This document shows, piece after piece, positions 1 to 5,185 of a stretch of DNA of 8,796 bases. The notes under the pieces are model-generated. The model worked only from the letters and a program-made list of their open reading frames with translations, made no database searches and had not been told where the DNA came from. Within the stretch, counting starts at the first letter, position 1, and the number at the start of each line of letters is the position of its first letter. The stretch is from NCBI GenBank assembly GCA_015257445.1, contig JABZKE010000018.1, forward strand, positions 1 to 8,796, in the 5' to 3' direction. Origin of the DNA: Nanosynbacter sp. GTDB lineage: Bacteria; Patescibacteriota; Saccharimonadia; Saccharimonadales; Saccharimonadaceae. A program made the position numbers and the translations under genes.

Positions 1-157
1 GAGTAAAAGCTTGATCAATAGTCGCTACCACACTATCACGGGTAGTGCCGGCCTCACGCGCAACAATGGCAATATTTTTGTGTGCCATGCGATTTAATAG
101 ACTGGATTTACCAGCATTGGTTTGGCCGATGAGGGCGACAATTGGAAGCTTTTTCAT
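1..157 (-). CDS. der: Der-like (EngA) GTPase, N-terminal fragment
   Basis: Partial gene: only the first 52 codons are present and the gene runs off the left edge. The protein starts MKKLPIVALIG and carries a P-loop GQTNAGKSSLLNR (G1, about residues 11-23), followed by the switch I motif AGTTRD (G2, about residues 37-42). This is the layout of the first G domain of Der, where the P-loop sits right at the N-terminus. Der is a cytoplasmic double-GTPase needed for maturation of the 50S ribosomal subunit. MnmE and Era have similar motifs, but MnmE has a long N-terminal domain before its P-loop. Era cannot be fully excluded without the second G domain, although AGTTRD fits Der or MnmE better. The ATG at 157 is chosen because a consensus promoter ends 8 bases before it, giving an essentially leaderless mRNA. 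The P-loop reads GQTNAGKS where most family members have GxPNxGKS. Confidence 0.75.
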   Translation of the reverse strand, partial: MKKLPIVALIGQTNAGKSSLLNRMAHKNIAIVAREAGTTRDSVVATIDQAFT

Positions 158-164
158 GAGTTAT

Positions 165-193
165 ATTATAACATCGAATATAGAGTATGTAAA
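165..193 (-). promoter_or_regulatory. promoter of the der-like gene (leaderless)
   Basis: On the minus strand, TTTACA (193-188), a 17-base spacer and a perfect TATAAT (170-165). The predicted start of transcription, 7 bases after the last base of the -10 box, is about 158, one base before the ATG at 157. There is no room for a Shine-Dalgarno sequence. Confidence 0.7.
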
Positions 194-297
194 GAAAAAC
201 CCTAAGTTAATATCTCAAGTGCAATGCTAAGAAGTAGAAAAGAAAAATAACTAATAAGTAGATTTTATTAAGGTTTTTGCGAATTCTGGAATATTAA

Positions 298-609
298 TTA
301 CTTAGCGAAATGGGTGTGTTTAGCTTTCCATTGTTTGAGCTTAATAGTGGTCCAGAAAAAGTAGAGGCCAAGGGTGATAACTGAGAGAAAGAACCATTTG
401 ATCCAGTTCCCTAAAAGTTGAAGAGCGGTACCGTCGAATTCGAGGCGACGACCGTTAATGACAGTATGAGAAGCTTCCCAGCGATAGAAAAGACAGTAGG
501 CCCAAGGAAGACCAAGCCCAAGTGTGAAAGCTACGATTAAGGTTGAGATGATGCTGTATCCGATAAACTCAAAAATATTGCCGTCAAAGTAAGATTTTTC
601 TTGTTCCAT
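298..609 (-). CDS. small DUF898-like (YjgN-type) membrane protein
   Basis: 103-residue inner-membrane protein of unknown function. It consists of two tandem copies of a 44-residue unit (about residues 9-52 and 58-101). Each begins with FDG, has a Gly at unit position 10, a hydrophobic helix with TLGL, a Trp at unit position 29, and ends with W-x-A-x-H-T. By eye 14 of 44 positions are identical without gaps. This FDG / TLG / W pattern is typical of DUF898 (E. coli YjgN, about 400 residues), so this is a minimal version with two membrane helices. The ATG at 609 is supported by a GGGAG Shine-Dalgarno at 620-616, six bases upstream, and a consensus promoter further upstream. It is monocistronic and divergent from the repeat surface protein gene, with 134 bases between the two starts. 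No function should be assumed. Confidence 0.75.
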   Translation of the reverse strand: MEQEKSYFDGNIFEFIGYSIISTLIVAFTLGLGLPWAYCLFYRWEASHTVINGRRLEFDGTALQLLGNWIKWFFLSVITLGLYFFWTTIKLKQWKAKHTHFAK

Positions 610-632
610 ATGGTGCTCCCGTTTATGAGGCT

Positions 633-661
633 ATGATACGGATGGCGGGCGGATTAGTCAA
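633..661 (-). promoter_or_regulatory. promoter and Shine-Dalgarno of the DUF898-like gene
   Basis: TTGACT (661-656), a 17-base spacer and TATCAT (638-633) on the minus strand. The predicted transcript start is near 626, giving a 17 nt leader that contains GGGAG (620-616) correctly spaced from the ATG at 609. This is one of only three genes here with a normal leader. Confidence 0.7.
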
Positions 662-728
662 GGTCTTAGAACGGAATTTTGAGTTAAATTCTTTTGATGA
701 CTTTTTAGACGATTTTTGATTCCTTTTA

Positions 729-737
729 TGGTAAAAT
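729..737 (+). promoter_or_regulatory. extended -10 promoter of the DUF285 gene (leaderless)
   Basis: TGG followed by TAAAAT (732-737) forms an extended -10 element. I see no good -35 hexamer at 16-18 bases. The predicted transcript start is 744, exactly the A of the ATG, so the mRNA should be leaderless. GAGG at 739-742 would be untranscribed and too close to the ATG to serve as a ribosome site. A short inverted repeat, GAATTT (674-679) and AAATTC (686-691), lies upstream and could be an operator, but this is weak. Confidence 0.6.
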
Positions 738-743
738 AGAGGC

Positions 744-2435
744 ATGCCAAAAATCACTTTCTCTCATAATTTTTTGTGGGTAAATTTTCGAAGGAATTTT
801 ACTTTGCTATTAGGACTTTGTTTGTTAATTTTTATTTTTAATCTTAATTCTGCTGCAGTTTTTGCCGTGCAGACGCCAAATTTATCGGTATCAGTAGATA
901 ATGCTGCGGTGAATGTGAATGGTAATCAAGTGATTAATTCCGTGAATGGCACTACTGAACTACCAATAAATTTAACGATAAATACGACAAATAAAACTGG
1001 CTATACGGCCACGTTAAATACGGAAACTAACGAGACGGCTCTAGTAAATTCGGGATCGGCGAGTGGCGCGAAGATTGGCTCAATCACTGGATCTAGTAGT
1101 ATTCTGAATTTGCCGGTAAATACTTGGGGTTTTAAGACATCAAATGAAACTAATTATAATCCAATTCCGTCCCTGGCGACTCCGACGAATATTTTTCAGA
1201 CTACAGAAAAAACCAATGGTAATGACGTACGTGGTTTAAATATTGGTATGAAGTTGAGTCAGAATATTGAAAGTGGTAGCTATGATAATAAGCTGATTTT
1301 TTCGGTGGTGACGAACCCGTATGTGGGGAAAGCGATAATGACTGAGGGGCCGGATTTTAATAATAAACTGAGGAGTTTAACAGCTTTTGAGACGGTAACA
1401 ATGTCTCGTTTTAAGCGAAGCTCCGTGCCACCAGCGATTTCTATGAATGTAAAAAATATTGAGGATGAAACTTCAGATTATGGGATTAAATTATGGATAG
1501 ATCCGGCTGACAGTACAGCATATTATTATACTGAAGCTGATAAAGTGTATTTAAATGAAGATAGTAATAGACTGTTTTATTGTTGGAATGGTGAAGAAAC
1601 AGTCAGCAATATATCAGATATTGATCTTTCTGGTTTTGACACGTCAGATGTGATGGATATGGGTTTCATGTTTTCTGGAATGAAGAATATTACTTCATTA
1701 AATCTTTCCAATTTCGATACCTCACGTGTAACAAATATGCGTCAGATGTTTTATGAAATGAATAGGCTTACTTCGCTTAACATCTCTAATTTTAATACAT
1801 CTAGGGTTACAAATATGAGCGAAATGTTTTACTATGTGAAGAGACTTACTTCGCTAGATCTTTCACACTTTAACACTTCACAAGTAACAAAAATGAATAG
1901 TATGTTTTATGGTATGACTGGCATTACTACACTTGATCTTTCCAGCTTTAATACCTCTAAAGTTACAGATATGGCCTGTATGTTTAATAGTATGTCTCAA
2001 CTTACAAATCTCAATGTTTCTAGCTTTAACACCTCTAATGTAGTGGGTATGTTTGCTATGTTTCATAATGCGAGCAGTCTCACTACGTTAGATTTATCTA
2101 ATTTTGATACTTCACGGGTGACGGATATGGAAGGTATGTTTGGTGGTATGGGTAGTCTTGTATTGCTTGATATTTCAAACTTTAATACTTCACAGGTGAC
2201 AAATATGACCGAAATGTTCTCTCTTCATCGATATCAACCTGACGATTACTTAAAGATTTATGTAAATAATGATTTTGATACATCAAAACTCACAAGATAT
2301 ACCGGTATGTTTACTGGCCGTAAAAAGCTTCGCGGTGGTAATGGGTCGTATTTAGCTGATCCATCCACTGCGGATAAAACCTGGCTTCGCGTGGATCGAC
2401 CGGGTGTACAGGGTTACTTTACGCGCAAACCTTAG
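744..2435 (+). CDS. secreted surface protein with 26-residue DUF285 (BspA-like) repeats
   Basis: 563-residue exported protein. Residues 1-41 look like a signal peptide: Arg16-Arg17, a hydrophobic core at about 20-33, and a plausible signal peptidase site after A-V-F-A (41). Residues about 42-192 are Thr/Asn/Ser-rich and strand-like, ending in an S-G-S-Y-D-N-K type motif, as in pilin-like or WxL-like beta domains. Residues about 235-289 form a linker with YYYTEADKVYLN, often seen just before these repeats. From residue 290 there are eight contiguous 26-residue units (x-L-D/N-L-S-x-F-D/N-T-S-x-V-T-x-M-x-x-M-F) plus one degenerate unit at about 503-528. DUF285 proteins are surface proteins linked in other bacteria to adhesion, so a host- or partner-contact role is reasonable but inferred. 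The C-terminus (RVDRPGVQGYFTRKP) is the usual end of such repeat blocks. There is no LPXTG motif and no C-terminal membrane helix, so the anchor is unclear; an uncleaved N-terminal helix is possible. It ends in TAG, 12 bases from the convergent Nudix gene. Confidence 0.88.
   Translation: MPKITFSHNFLWVNFRRNFTLLLGLCLLIFIFNLNSAAVFAVQTPNLSVSVDNAAVNVNGNQVINSVNGTTELPINLTINTTNKTGYTATLNTETNETALVNSGSASGAKIGSITGSSSILNLPVNTWGFKTSNETNYNPIPSLATPTNIFQTTEKTNGNDVRGLNIGMKLSQNIESGSYDNKLIFSVVTNPYVGKAIMTEGPDFNNKLRSLTAFETVTMSRFKRSSVPPAISMNVKNIEDETSDYGIKLWIDPADSTAYYYTEADKVYLNEDSNRLFYCWNGEETVSNISDIDLSGFDTSDVMDMGFMFSGMKNITSLNLSNFDTSRVTNMRQMFYEMNRLTSLNISNFNTSRVTNMSEMFYYVKRLTSLDLSHFNTSQVTKMNSMFYGMTGITTLDLSSFNTSKVTDMACMFNSMSQLTNLNVSSFNTSNVVGMFAMFHNASSLTTLDLSNFDTSRVTDMEGMFGGMGSLVLLDISNFNTSQVTNMTEMFSLHRYQPDDYLKIYVNNDFDTSKLTRYTGMFTGRKKLRGGNGSYLADPSTADKTWLRVDRPGVQGYFTRKP
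1611..2327 (+). repeat. coding tandem repeat, 78-bp units (26-residue DUF285 repeats)
   Basis: Eight head-to-tail units of exactly 78 bp (1611-2234) encode residues 290-497. After a 15-bp break a ninth, diverged unit occupies 2250-2327. The protein pattern F-(D/N)-T-S-x-V-T-x-M-x-x-M-F is strongly kept while third codon positions vary, so the repeat is maintained by selection on protein rather than being a recent DNA duplication. Units 2 and 3 (1689-1844) share FxTSRVTNM and may be the most recent pair. Confidence 0.9.
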
Positions 2436-2447
2436 TGTCTGAACAAA

Positions 2448-2933
2448 TTATTTATACAGATGTTTGGTTTGTTCTATAAAGAAATCTCCAATTTCGCCGT
2501 AATGTATATGGTTATTTAACTCTTCGATATCGATTAATTCATAACCAATTACGGAGCCGTCTGGGTCATTTGTGAATTCACCGAGTTTTTCAAGTTCGGC
2601 GTAGACGCGAAGTTGAAAACCTTCATTTCCCTGGTCGTCATAAACCCTTTGATAGCCGAGCGGAAACCAGGATTTGACGGCCATATTTAATTCTTCTTTC
2701 GCTTCGCGATTAATAGTTTGAAGAATAGACTCATGAGATTTTACTCCTCCACCCGGAAGATTATCTGAAGTATGCGCATATTTTACGATAGGGACTAGAT
2801 TTTGAAAATTACCGATAATATAAACTTGTGACCAAGGTAAATTGGGGATTTTTTGTCCGATTAAACTATAAAAATCTGTGTGATATTCTACATTTTTATA
2901 GACGAATTCGCCATGAAGTGTCGGTGTTTGCAT
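2448..2933 (-). CDS. Nudix hydrolase
   Basis: 161-residue cytoplasmic protein with a nearly perfect Nudix box: Gly62, five residues, Glu68, seven residues, then REAKEEL (76-82) with the metal-binding glutamates Glu80 and Glu81. The Gly normally near the end of the box is Asn83. Nudix enzymes split nucleoside diphosphates linked to another group (damaged nucleotides, ADP-ribose, NADH, capped RNA ends) using Mg2+. The substrate cannot be read from this sequence. About 55 residues precede the box, containing an N-terminal strand region of the type seen in many NUDIX proteins of this size. The ATG at 2933 is preferred to the in-frame TTG at 2951, because TTG lies upstream of the -10 box and would not be transcribed. 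It stands downstream of tRNA-Glu but behind its own terminator and promoter, and converges on the DUF285 gene with a 12-base gap. Confidence 0.88.
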   Translation of the reverse strand: MQTPTLHGEFVYKNVEYHTDFYSLIGQKIPNLPWSQVYIIGNFQNLVPIVKYAHTSDNLPGGGVKSHESILQTINREAKEELNMAVKSWFPLGYQRVYDDQGNEGFQLRVYAELEKLGEFTNDPDGSVIGYELIDIEELNNHIHYGEIGDFFIEQTKHLYK

Positions 2934-2939
2934 AATTTC

Positions 2940-2945
2940 ATTATA
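2940..2945 (-). promoter_or_regulatory. -10 box of the Nudix gene (leaderless)
   Basis: Perfect TATAAT on the minus strand (2945-2940). The predicted transcript start falls on 2933, the A of the ATG. No convincing -35 hexamer is seen at normal spacing, because that space is occupied by the tRNA terminator. The box decides the start codon in favour of ATG 2933. Confidence 0.55.
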
Positions 2946-2949
2946 AAAC

Positions 2950-2972
2950 AAAAAAAGACATAAACGCCTTTT
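2950..2972 (-). terminator. intrinsic terminator of tRNA-Glu
   Basis: On the minus strand AAAAGGC (2972-2966) pairs with GTCTTTT (2959-2953) around a six-base loop, with one G-U pair, and the T run continues to 2950. It starts 7 bases after the tRNA CCA end and ends 5 bases before the Nudix -10 box. The stem is modest, so strength is uncertain. Confidence 0.5.
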
Positions 2973-2979
2973 CTCAAAA

Positions 2980-3056
2980 TGGTGATTCCGGCGGGGTTCG
3001 AACCCGCGATTTTCTGGATGAGAACCAGACGTCCTGGACCACTAGACGACGGAACC
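2980..3056 (-). tRNA. tRNA-Glu (anticodon CUC), CCA encoded
   Basis: 77-base cloverleaf on the minus strand. The acceptor stem GGTTCCG pairs with CGGAATC (one G-U pair). The D-arm is bounded by GTC and GAC. The anticodon stem TCTGG/CCAGA encloses loop TTCTCAT with anticodon CTC. The variable loop has 5 bases, and the T-arm GCGGG/CCCGC holds the TTCGAAC loop. Discriminator A73 is followed by a genomically encoded CCA (2982-2980). CUC reads GAG only, so a second tRNA-Glu(UUC) for GAA must exist elsewhere. It lies about 510 bases downstream of the gltX stop, with the acidic-protein gene between. Confidence 0.93.
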
Positions 3057-3064
3057 GTGAAATA

Positions 3065-3093
3065 ATAATAACATTTTTTGGTTACAGTCGCAA
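3065..3093 (-). promoter_or_regulatory. likely promoter of tRNA-Glu
   Basis: TTGCGA (3093-3088), a 17-base spacer and TATTAT (3070-3065) on the minus strand, placing the transcript start about two bases before the tRNA 5' end. A TATTAT in the same A/T run is possible three bases nearer (3067-3062). No terminator is seen between the upstream acidic-protein gene and this point, so read-through from that gene may also feed the tRNA. Confidence 0.5.
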
Positions 3094-3101
3094 GAGCTTA
3101 A

Positions 3102-3425
3102 TTAGTCGCAGTCGAAGCTAGCGTCGTTCCATTCGCAGTCGTCGATTGGGTCGAAAAGATGTGAGTCGGTGTCGGAGTCGGTGGTGCGGTTACGTAGGCG
3201 AAATTCTTCGTCTGACATATCACCGAGATCGTTTTCGTCACCTTCGTCCTCGAGGTGATCATCGTCTGATGGATCATTTTCTTCGTAATTCTGGAAGTGG
3301 TCTGGCAAATCTTCTTGGAAGGCACCAGAGTCCCAGGAATCGTTCGTGGTGTCTGGATTGTCTTTTTCGGAAACCCAGTTCATTTTACTGTTTGGTTCCC
3401 CCGCGTTTTGATAAAATTTTGCCAT
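3102..3425 (-). CDS. very acidic small protein of unknown function
   Basis: 107 residues and not recognised. Counting the translation gives 24 Asp and 11 Glu against 3 Lys and 3 Arg, a net charge near -29 without His. Acidic residues are densest at about residues 48-72 and again at the C-terminus, which holds two Cys (in DDCEWNDASFDCD). There is no signal peptide or membrane helix, so it should be cytoplasmic and largely disordered. It is very likely a real gene: it has the best translation signals in the window, with AAGGAG at 3437-3432 six bases before the ATG, plus a TTTACA / CATAAT promoter. It sits between gltX (upstream, behind a terminator) and tRNA-Glu (46 bases downstream), all on the minus strand. 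Possible roles are a nucleic-acid mimic, a binding partner of basic proteins, or a metal-binding acidic tail, but these are guesses. Other frames through the same DNA give basic or low-quality proteins. Confidence 0.75.
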   Translation of the reverse strand: MAKFYQNAGEPNSKMNWVSEKDNPDTTNDSWDSGAFQEDLPDHFQNYEENDPSDDDHLEDEGDENDLGDMSDEEFRLRNRTTDSDTDSHLFDPIDDCEWNDASFDCD

Positions 3426-3444
3426 AATCGACTCCTTTTCTACT

Positions 3445-3473
3445 ATTATGTCAGAGGTATGTGGGCTTGTAAA
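3445..3473 (-). promoter_or_regulatory. promoter and strong Shine-Dalgarno of the acidic-protein gene
   Basis: TTTACA (3473-3468), a 17-base spacer and CATAAT (3450-3445) preceded by TGA, an extended -10. The predicted start is near 3438, so the 13 nt leader begins almost exactly at AAGGAG (3437-3432). This is the strongest ribosome site in the window. Confidence 0.7.
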
Positions 3474-3517
3474 GATGTATTAGGGGGTGAGGTTTTAAGC
3501 TTAAAAATGTCTCAAGT

Positions 3518-3557
3518 AAAAACCCGCTCACTAAAATTTTTGGAGTGAACGGGTTTT
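3518..3557 (-). terminator. intrinsic terminator of gltX (bidirectional shape)
   Basis: The 14-base arms 3519-3532 and 3544-3557 pair with one C/A mismatch around an 11-base loop. Read on the minus strand the hairpin begins 13 bases past the gltX stop and ends in GGGTTTTT. On the plus strand it is also followed by TTTTATTTT, so it could stop antisense transcription as well. Confidence 0.85.
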
Positions 3558-3569
3558 ATTTTGATAGAT

Positions 3570-5081
3570 TTAATCGTGAGAGATTGCGGTGTGAACGCGG
3601 TTCAGACGAGCCAGGGTGCGGTTTTTACCAAGCACACGCAAAGTTTGATGCAGTGCTGGGCTAAACGGCGCAAAGCTAACTGCGATACGAATTAAACTGA
3701 AATAATCAGCAGGCTTTTTGCCGGTGGCAGCAAGTAACTCATTAAGTTTTGCTTGAAGATTTTCGTCGGTCCAAGCATCTTCTGCGACTTCGTTGAGCTT
3801 TTCGATAGTGAGTTTAAGTAGGTCACGATATTCGGTCTCGGAGAGTTTCTTGAGGAATTTATTATTATAAATTAAATCAAGATCGATGGTTGGTTCTTCG
3901 AAGAAGTAGGTGGTCATAGTACGCAAGTCGGAAAGAGTTTTCAAGCGGTCATAAATGATGCTGAGCACGGATTTTTTATAATCGTCGGTTTCTTGATCAG
4001 CGGATTCTGGCCAGAAATTAAGTGGTTTGAAAACTTGGTAGCGAGAAAAATCTTCGGAACCAGAAGTGAGACAGGTCTTGGCATAGAGTGCATCAATTCC
4101 CTGTTCATCAGCAATTTTGCGAATCCATTGGCCATTCATCCAGAGAATCTTTGTCTCGTCGAAACGAGCGCCGGAGTTTTGAATGCGGGAAATTTCAAAT
4201 TTTTCAATCATTTCATCGATTGAGTAAATTTCTTGTTCAGTGCCGTCATTCCAACCAAGACAGGCAAGGTAATTGAACATAGCTTCTGGGAGAAAACCAT
4301 CGTCACGATATTCGGTGACGGATTTGGCGCCATCGCGTTTACCGAGCTTTTTATTGCCGGTAGGAGCGAGGATGTGTGGCATGGAGACAAAAAGATGACG
4401 AGGTAATTCTAAAGCGTCGTAGAGGGCCAGATAATTCGGTGTGCTAGAGAGATACTCGACACCACGAGTAATGTAGGTAATCTTCATTAAGGTATCATCA
4501 ACAATGTGAGCAAAATTATAAGTAGGAAGACCGTCTTTTTTGATTAAAATAATATCATCGAGAACTTCTGGGCCAGTTTGCATATCACCCATCACTTCGT
4601 CGTGCCATTCGTAATGCTTTGGGGTGGTTTTGAAACGAATTGGCAGACCTTCTCGCCATTCTGGTGGGTTGGCTGGACGATGATTGCGGTAAAGATAAGG
4701 AATTTTTTGCTCGTTGTCGATTTTTTTGTATTCTTCAATTTTTTCGGAAGGAGTATCGTCGGCATAAGCTAGACCTTTTTCGAGTAGTTTTTTAGCCCAA
4801 GCGAGATAAATATTCTTGCGTTCGGTTTGATAGTAAGGCTCATCTGGGCCGCCCACCATTGGACCTTCATCCCAGTTTAATCCGAGCCATTTAAGAGTAT
4901 CAAAAACTAGTTCGGCGGCACCTTCCACGAAGCGACTTTGATCGGTATCTTCAATGCGCAAGATGAACTGACCATGATTTTGTCTAGCGATTAAATATGG
5001 ATAGATAGCACTACGGACATTGCCGATGTGAATATAGCCGGTAGGGCTGGGTGCAAAACGAGTTCTAATTTCCTTATTCAT
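3570..5081 (-). CDS. gltX: glutamyl-tRNA synthetase
   Basis: 503 residues, normal full length. It charges tRNA-Glu with glutamate using ATP in the cytoplasm. In lineages lacking GlnRS it also misacylates tRNA-Gln for the GatCAB amidotransferase; which applies here cannot be seen. Class I motifs are present: PSPTGYIHIGN at residues 11-21 (HIGH motif) and KLGKR at 245-249 (KMSKS motif, with Leu and Gly in place of Met and Ser). RIEDTD (42-47) and LGLNWDEGP (66-74) are standard. The region around residues 105-113 (YADDTPSEK), where many bacterial GluRS have a Cys-x-Cys zinc site, has no Cys, so this is the zinc-free type. The anticodon-binding helical domain fills the C-terminal third. The ATG at 5081 lies 9 bases past an extended -10 box. 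It is followed by a clear terminator, an acidic small gene and tRNA-Glu, and appears monocistronic. Confidence 0.97.
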   Translation of the reverse strand: MNKEIRTRFAPSPTGYIHIGNVRSAIYPYLIARQNHGQFILRIEDTDQSRFVEGAAELVFDTLKWLGLNWDEGPMVGGPDEPYYQTERKNIYLAWAKKLLEKGLAYADDTPSEKIEEYKKIDNEQKIPYLYRNHRPANPPEWREGLPIRFKTTPKHYEWHDEVMGDMQTGPEVLDDIILIKKDGLPTYNFAHIVDDTLMKITYITRGVEYLSSTPNYLALYDALELPRHLFVSMPHILAPTGNKKLGKRDGAKSVTEYRDDGFLPEAMFNYLACLGWNDGTEQEIYSIDEMIEKFEISRIQNSGARFDETKILWMNGQWIRKIADEQGIDALYAKTCLTSGSEDFSRYQVFKPLNFWPESADQETDDYKKSVLSIIYDRLKTLSDLRTMTTYFFEEPTIDLDLIYNNKFLKKLSETEYRDLLKLTIEKLNEVAEDAWTDENLQAKLNELLAATGKKPADYFSLIRIAVSFAPFSPALHQTLRVLGKNRTLARLNRVHTAISHD

Positions 5082-5090
5082 AATGGCTTA

Positions 5091-5099
5091 ATTATACCA
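5091..5099 (-). promoter_or_regulatory. extended -10 promoter of gltX (near-leaderless)
   Basis: TGG immediately before a perfect TATAAT (5096-5091) on the minus strand. The predicted start is about 5084, leaving a 3 nt leader before ATG 5081 and no Shine-Dalgarno. The -35 region is a T-rich TTTCTT (5119-5114) that overlaps the T run of the upstream gene's terminator. Confidence 0.65.
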
Positions 5100-5115
5100 C
5101 TACTAATAAGAGAAG

Positions 5116-5139
5116 AAAAACTCAGCATGGTTAGCTGAG
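5116..5139 (-). terminator. intrinsic terminator of the DUF4367-like gene
   Basis: CTCAGC (5139-5134) and GCTGAG (5126-5121) form a six-pair stem with a seven-base loop, followed on the minus strand by TTTTT (5120-5116). It lies 47 bases past the stop at 5186 and just upstream of, and touching, the gltX promoter. Confidence 0.7.
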
Positions 5140-5185
5140 ATTTTGAGGGATTGAGTTTTTTGAAGTTCTGGGATATTGATGTGAT

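Noticed and set aside
195..278. Dyad AAAAACC(C/T)TAA (195-205 with 268-278) as terminator of the DUF898-like gene
   Set aside because: The arms have a mismatch and are separated by 62 bases, too far for a normal intrinsic terminator. It is A/T-rich enough to be chance. No other terminator is visible for this gene.
1611..2327. Regular 78-bp repeats considered as a CRISPR array
   Set aside because: Repeats are contiguous with no spacers, vary at the DNA level and encode the well-known 26-residue DUF285 unit in one frame.
2441..2474. GAACAAA / TTTGTTC inverted repeat at the DUF285-Nudix convergent end
   Set aside because: The 20-base loop, A/T-rich stem and lack of a T run argue against a terminator. 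Half of it lies inside the Nudix coding region.
2934..2951. TTG start adding six residues to the Nudix protein
   Set aside because: These codons are the promoter -10 box itself; ATG 2933 lies exactly at the predicted transcript start.
3146..3427. Plus-strand Arg/Cys/Gly-rich open frame over the acidic gene
   Set aside because: GAC and GAT codons of the acidic protein read on the other strand produce it. It has no start signals, while the minus frame has a strong promoter and Shine-Dalgarno.
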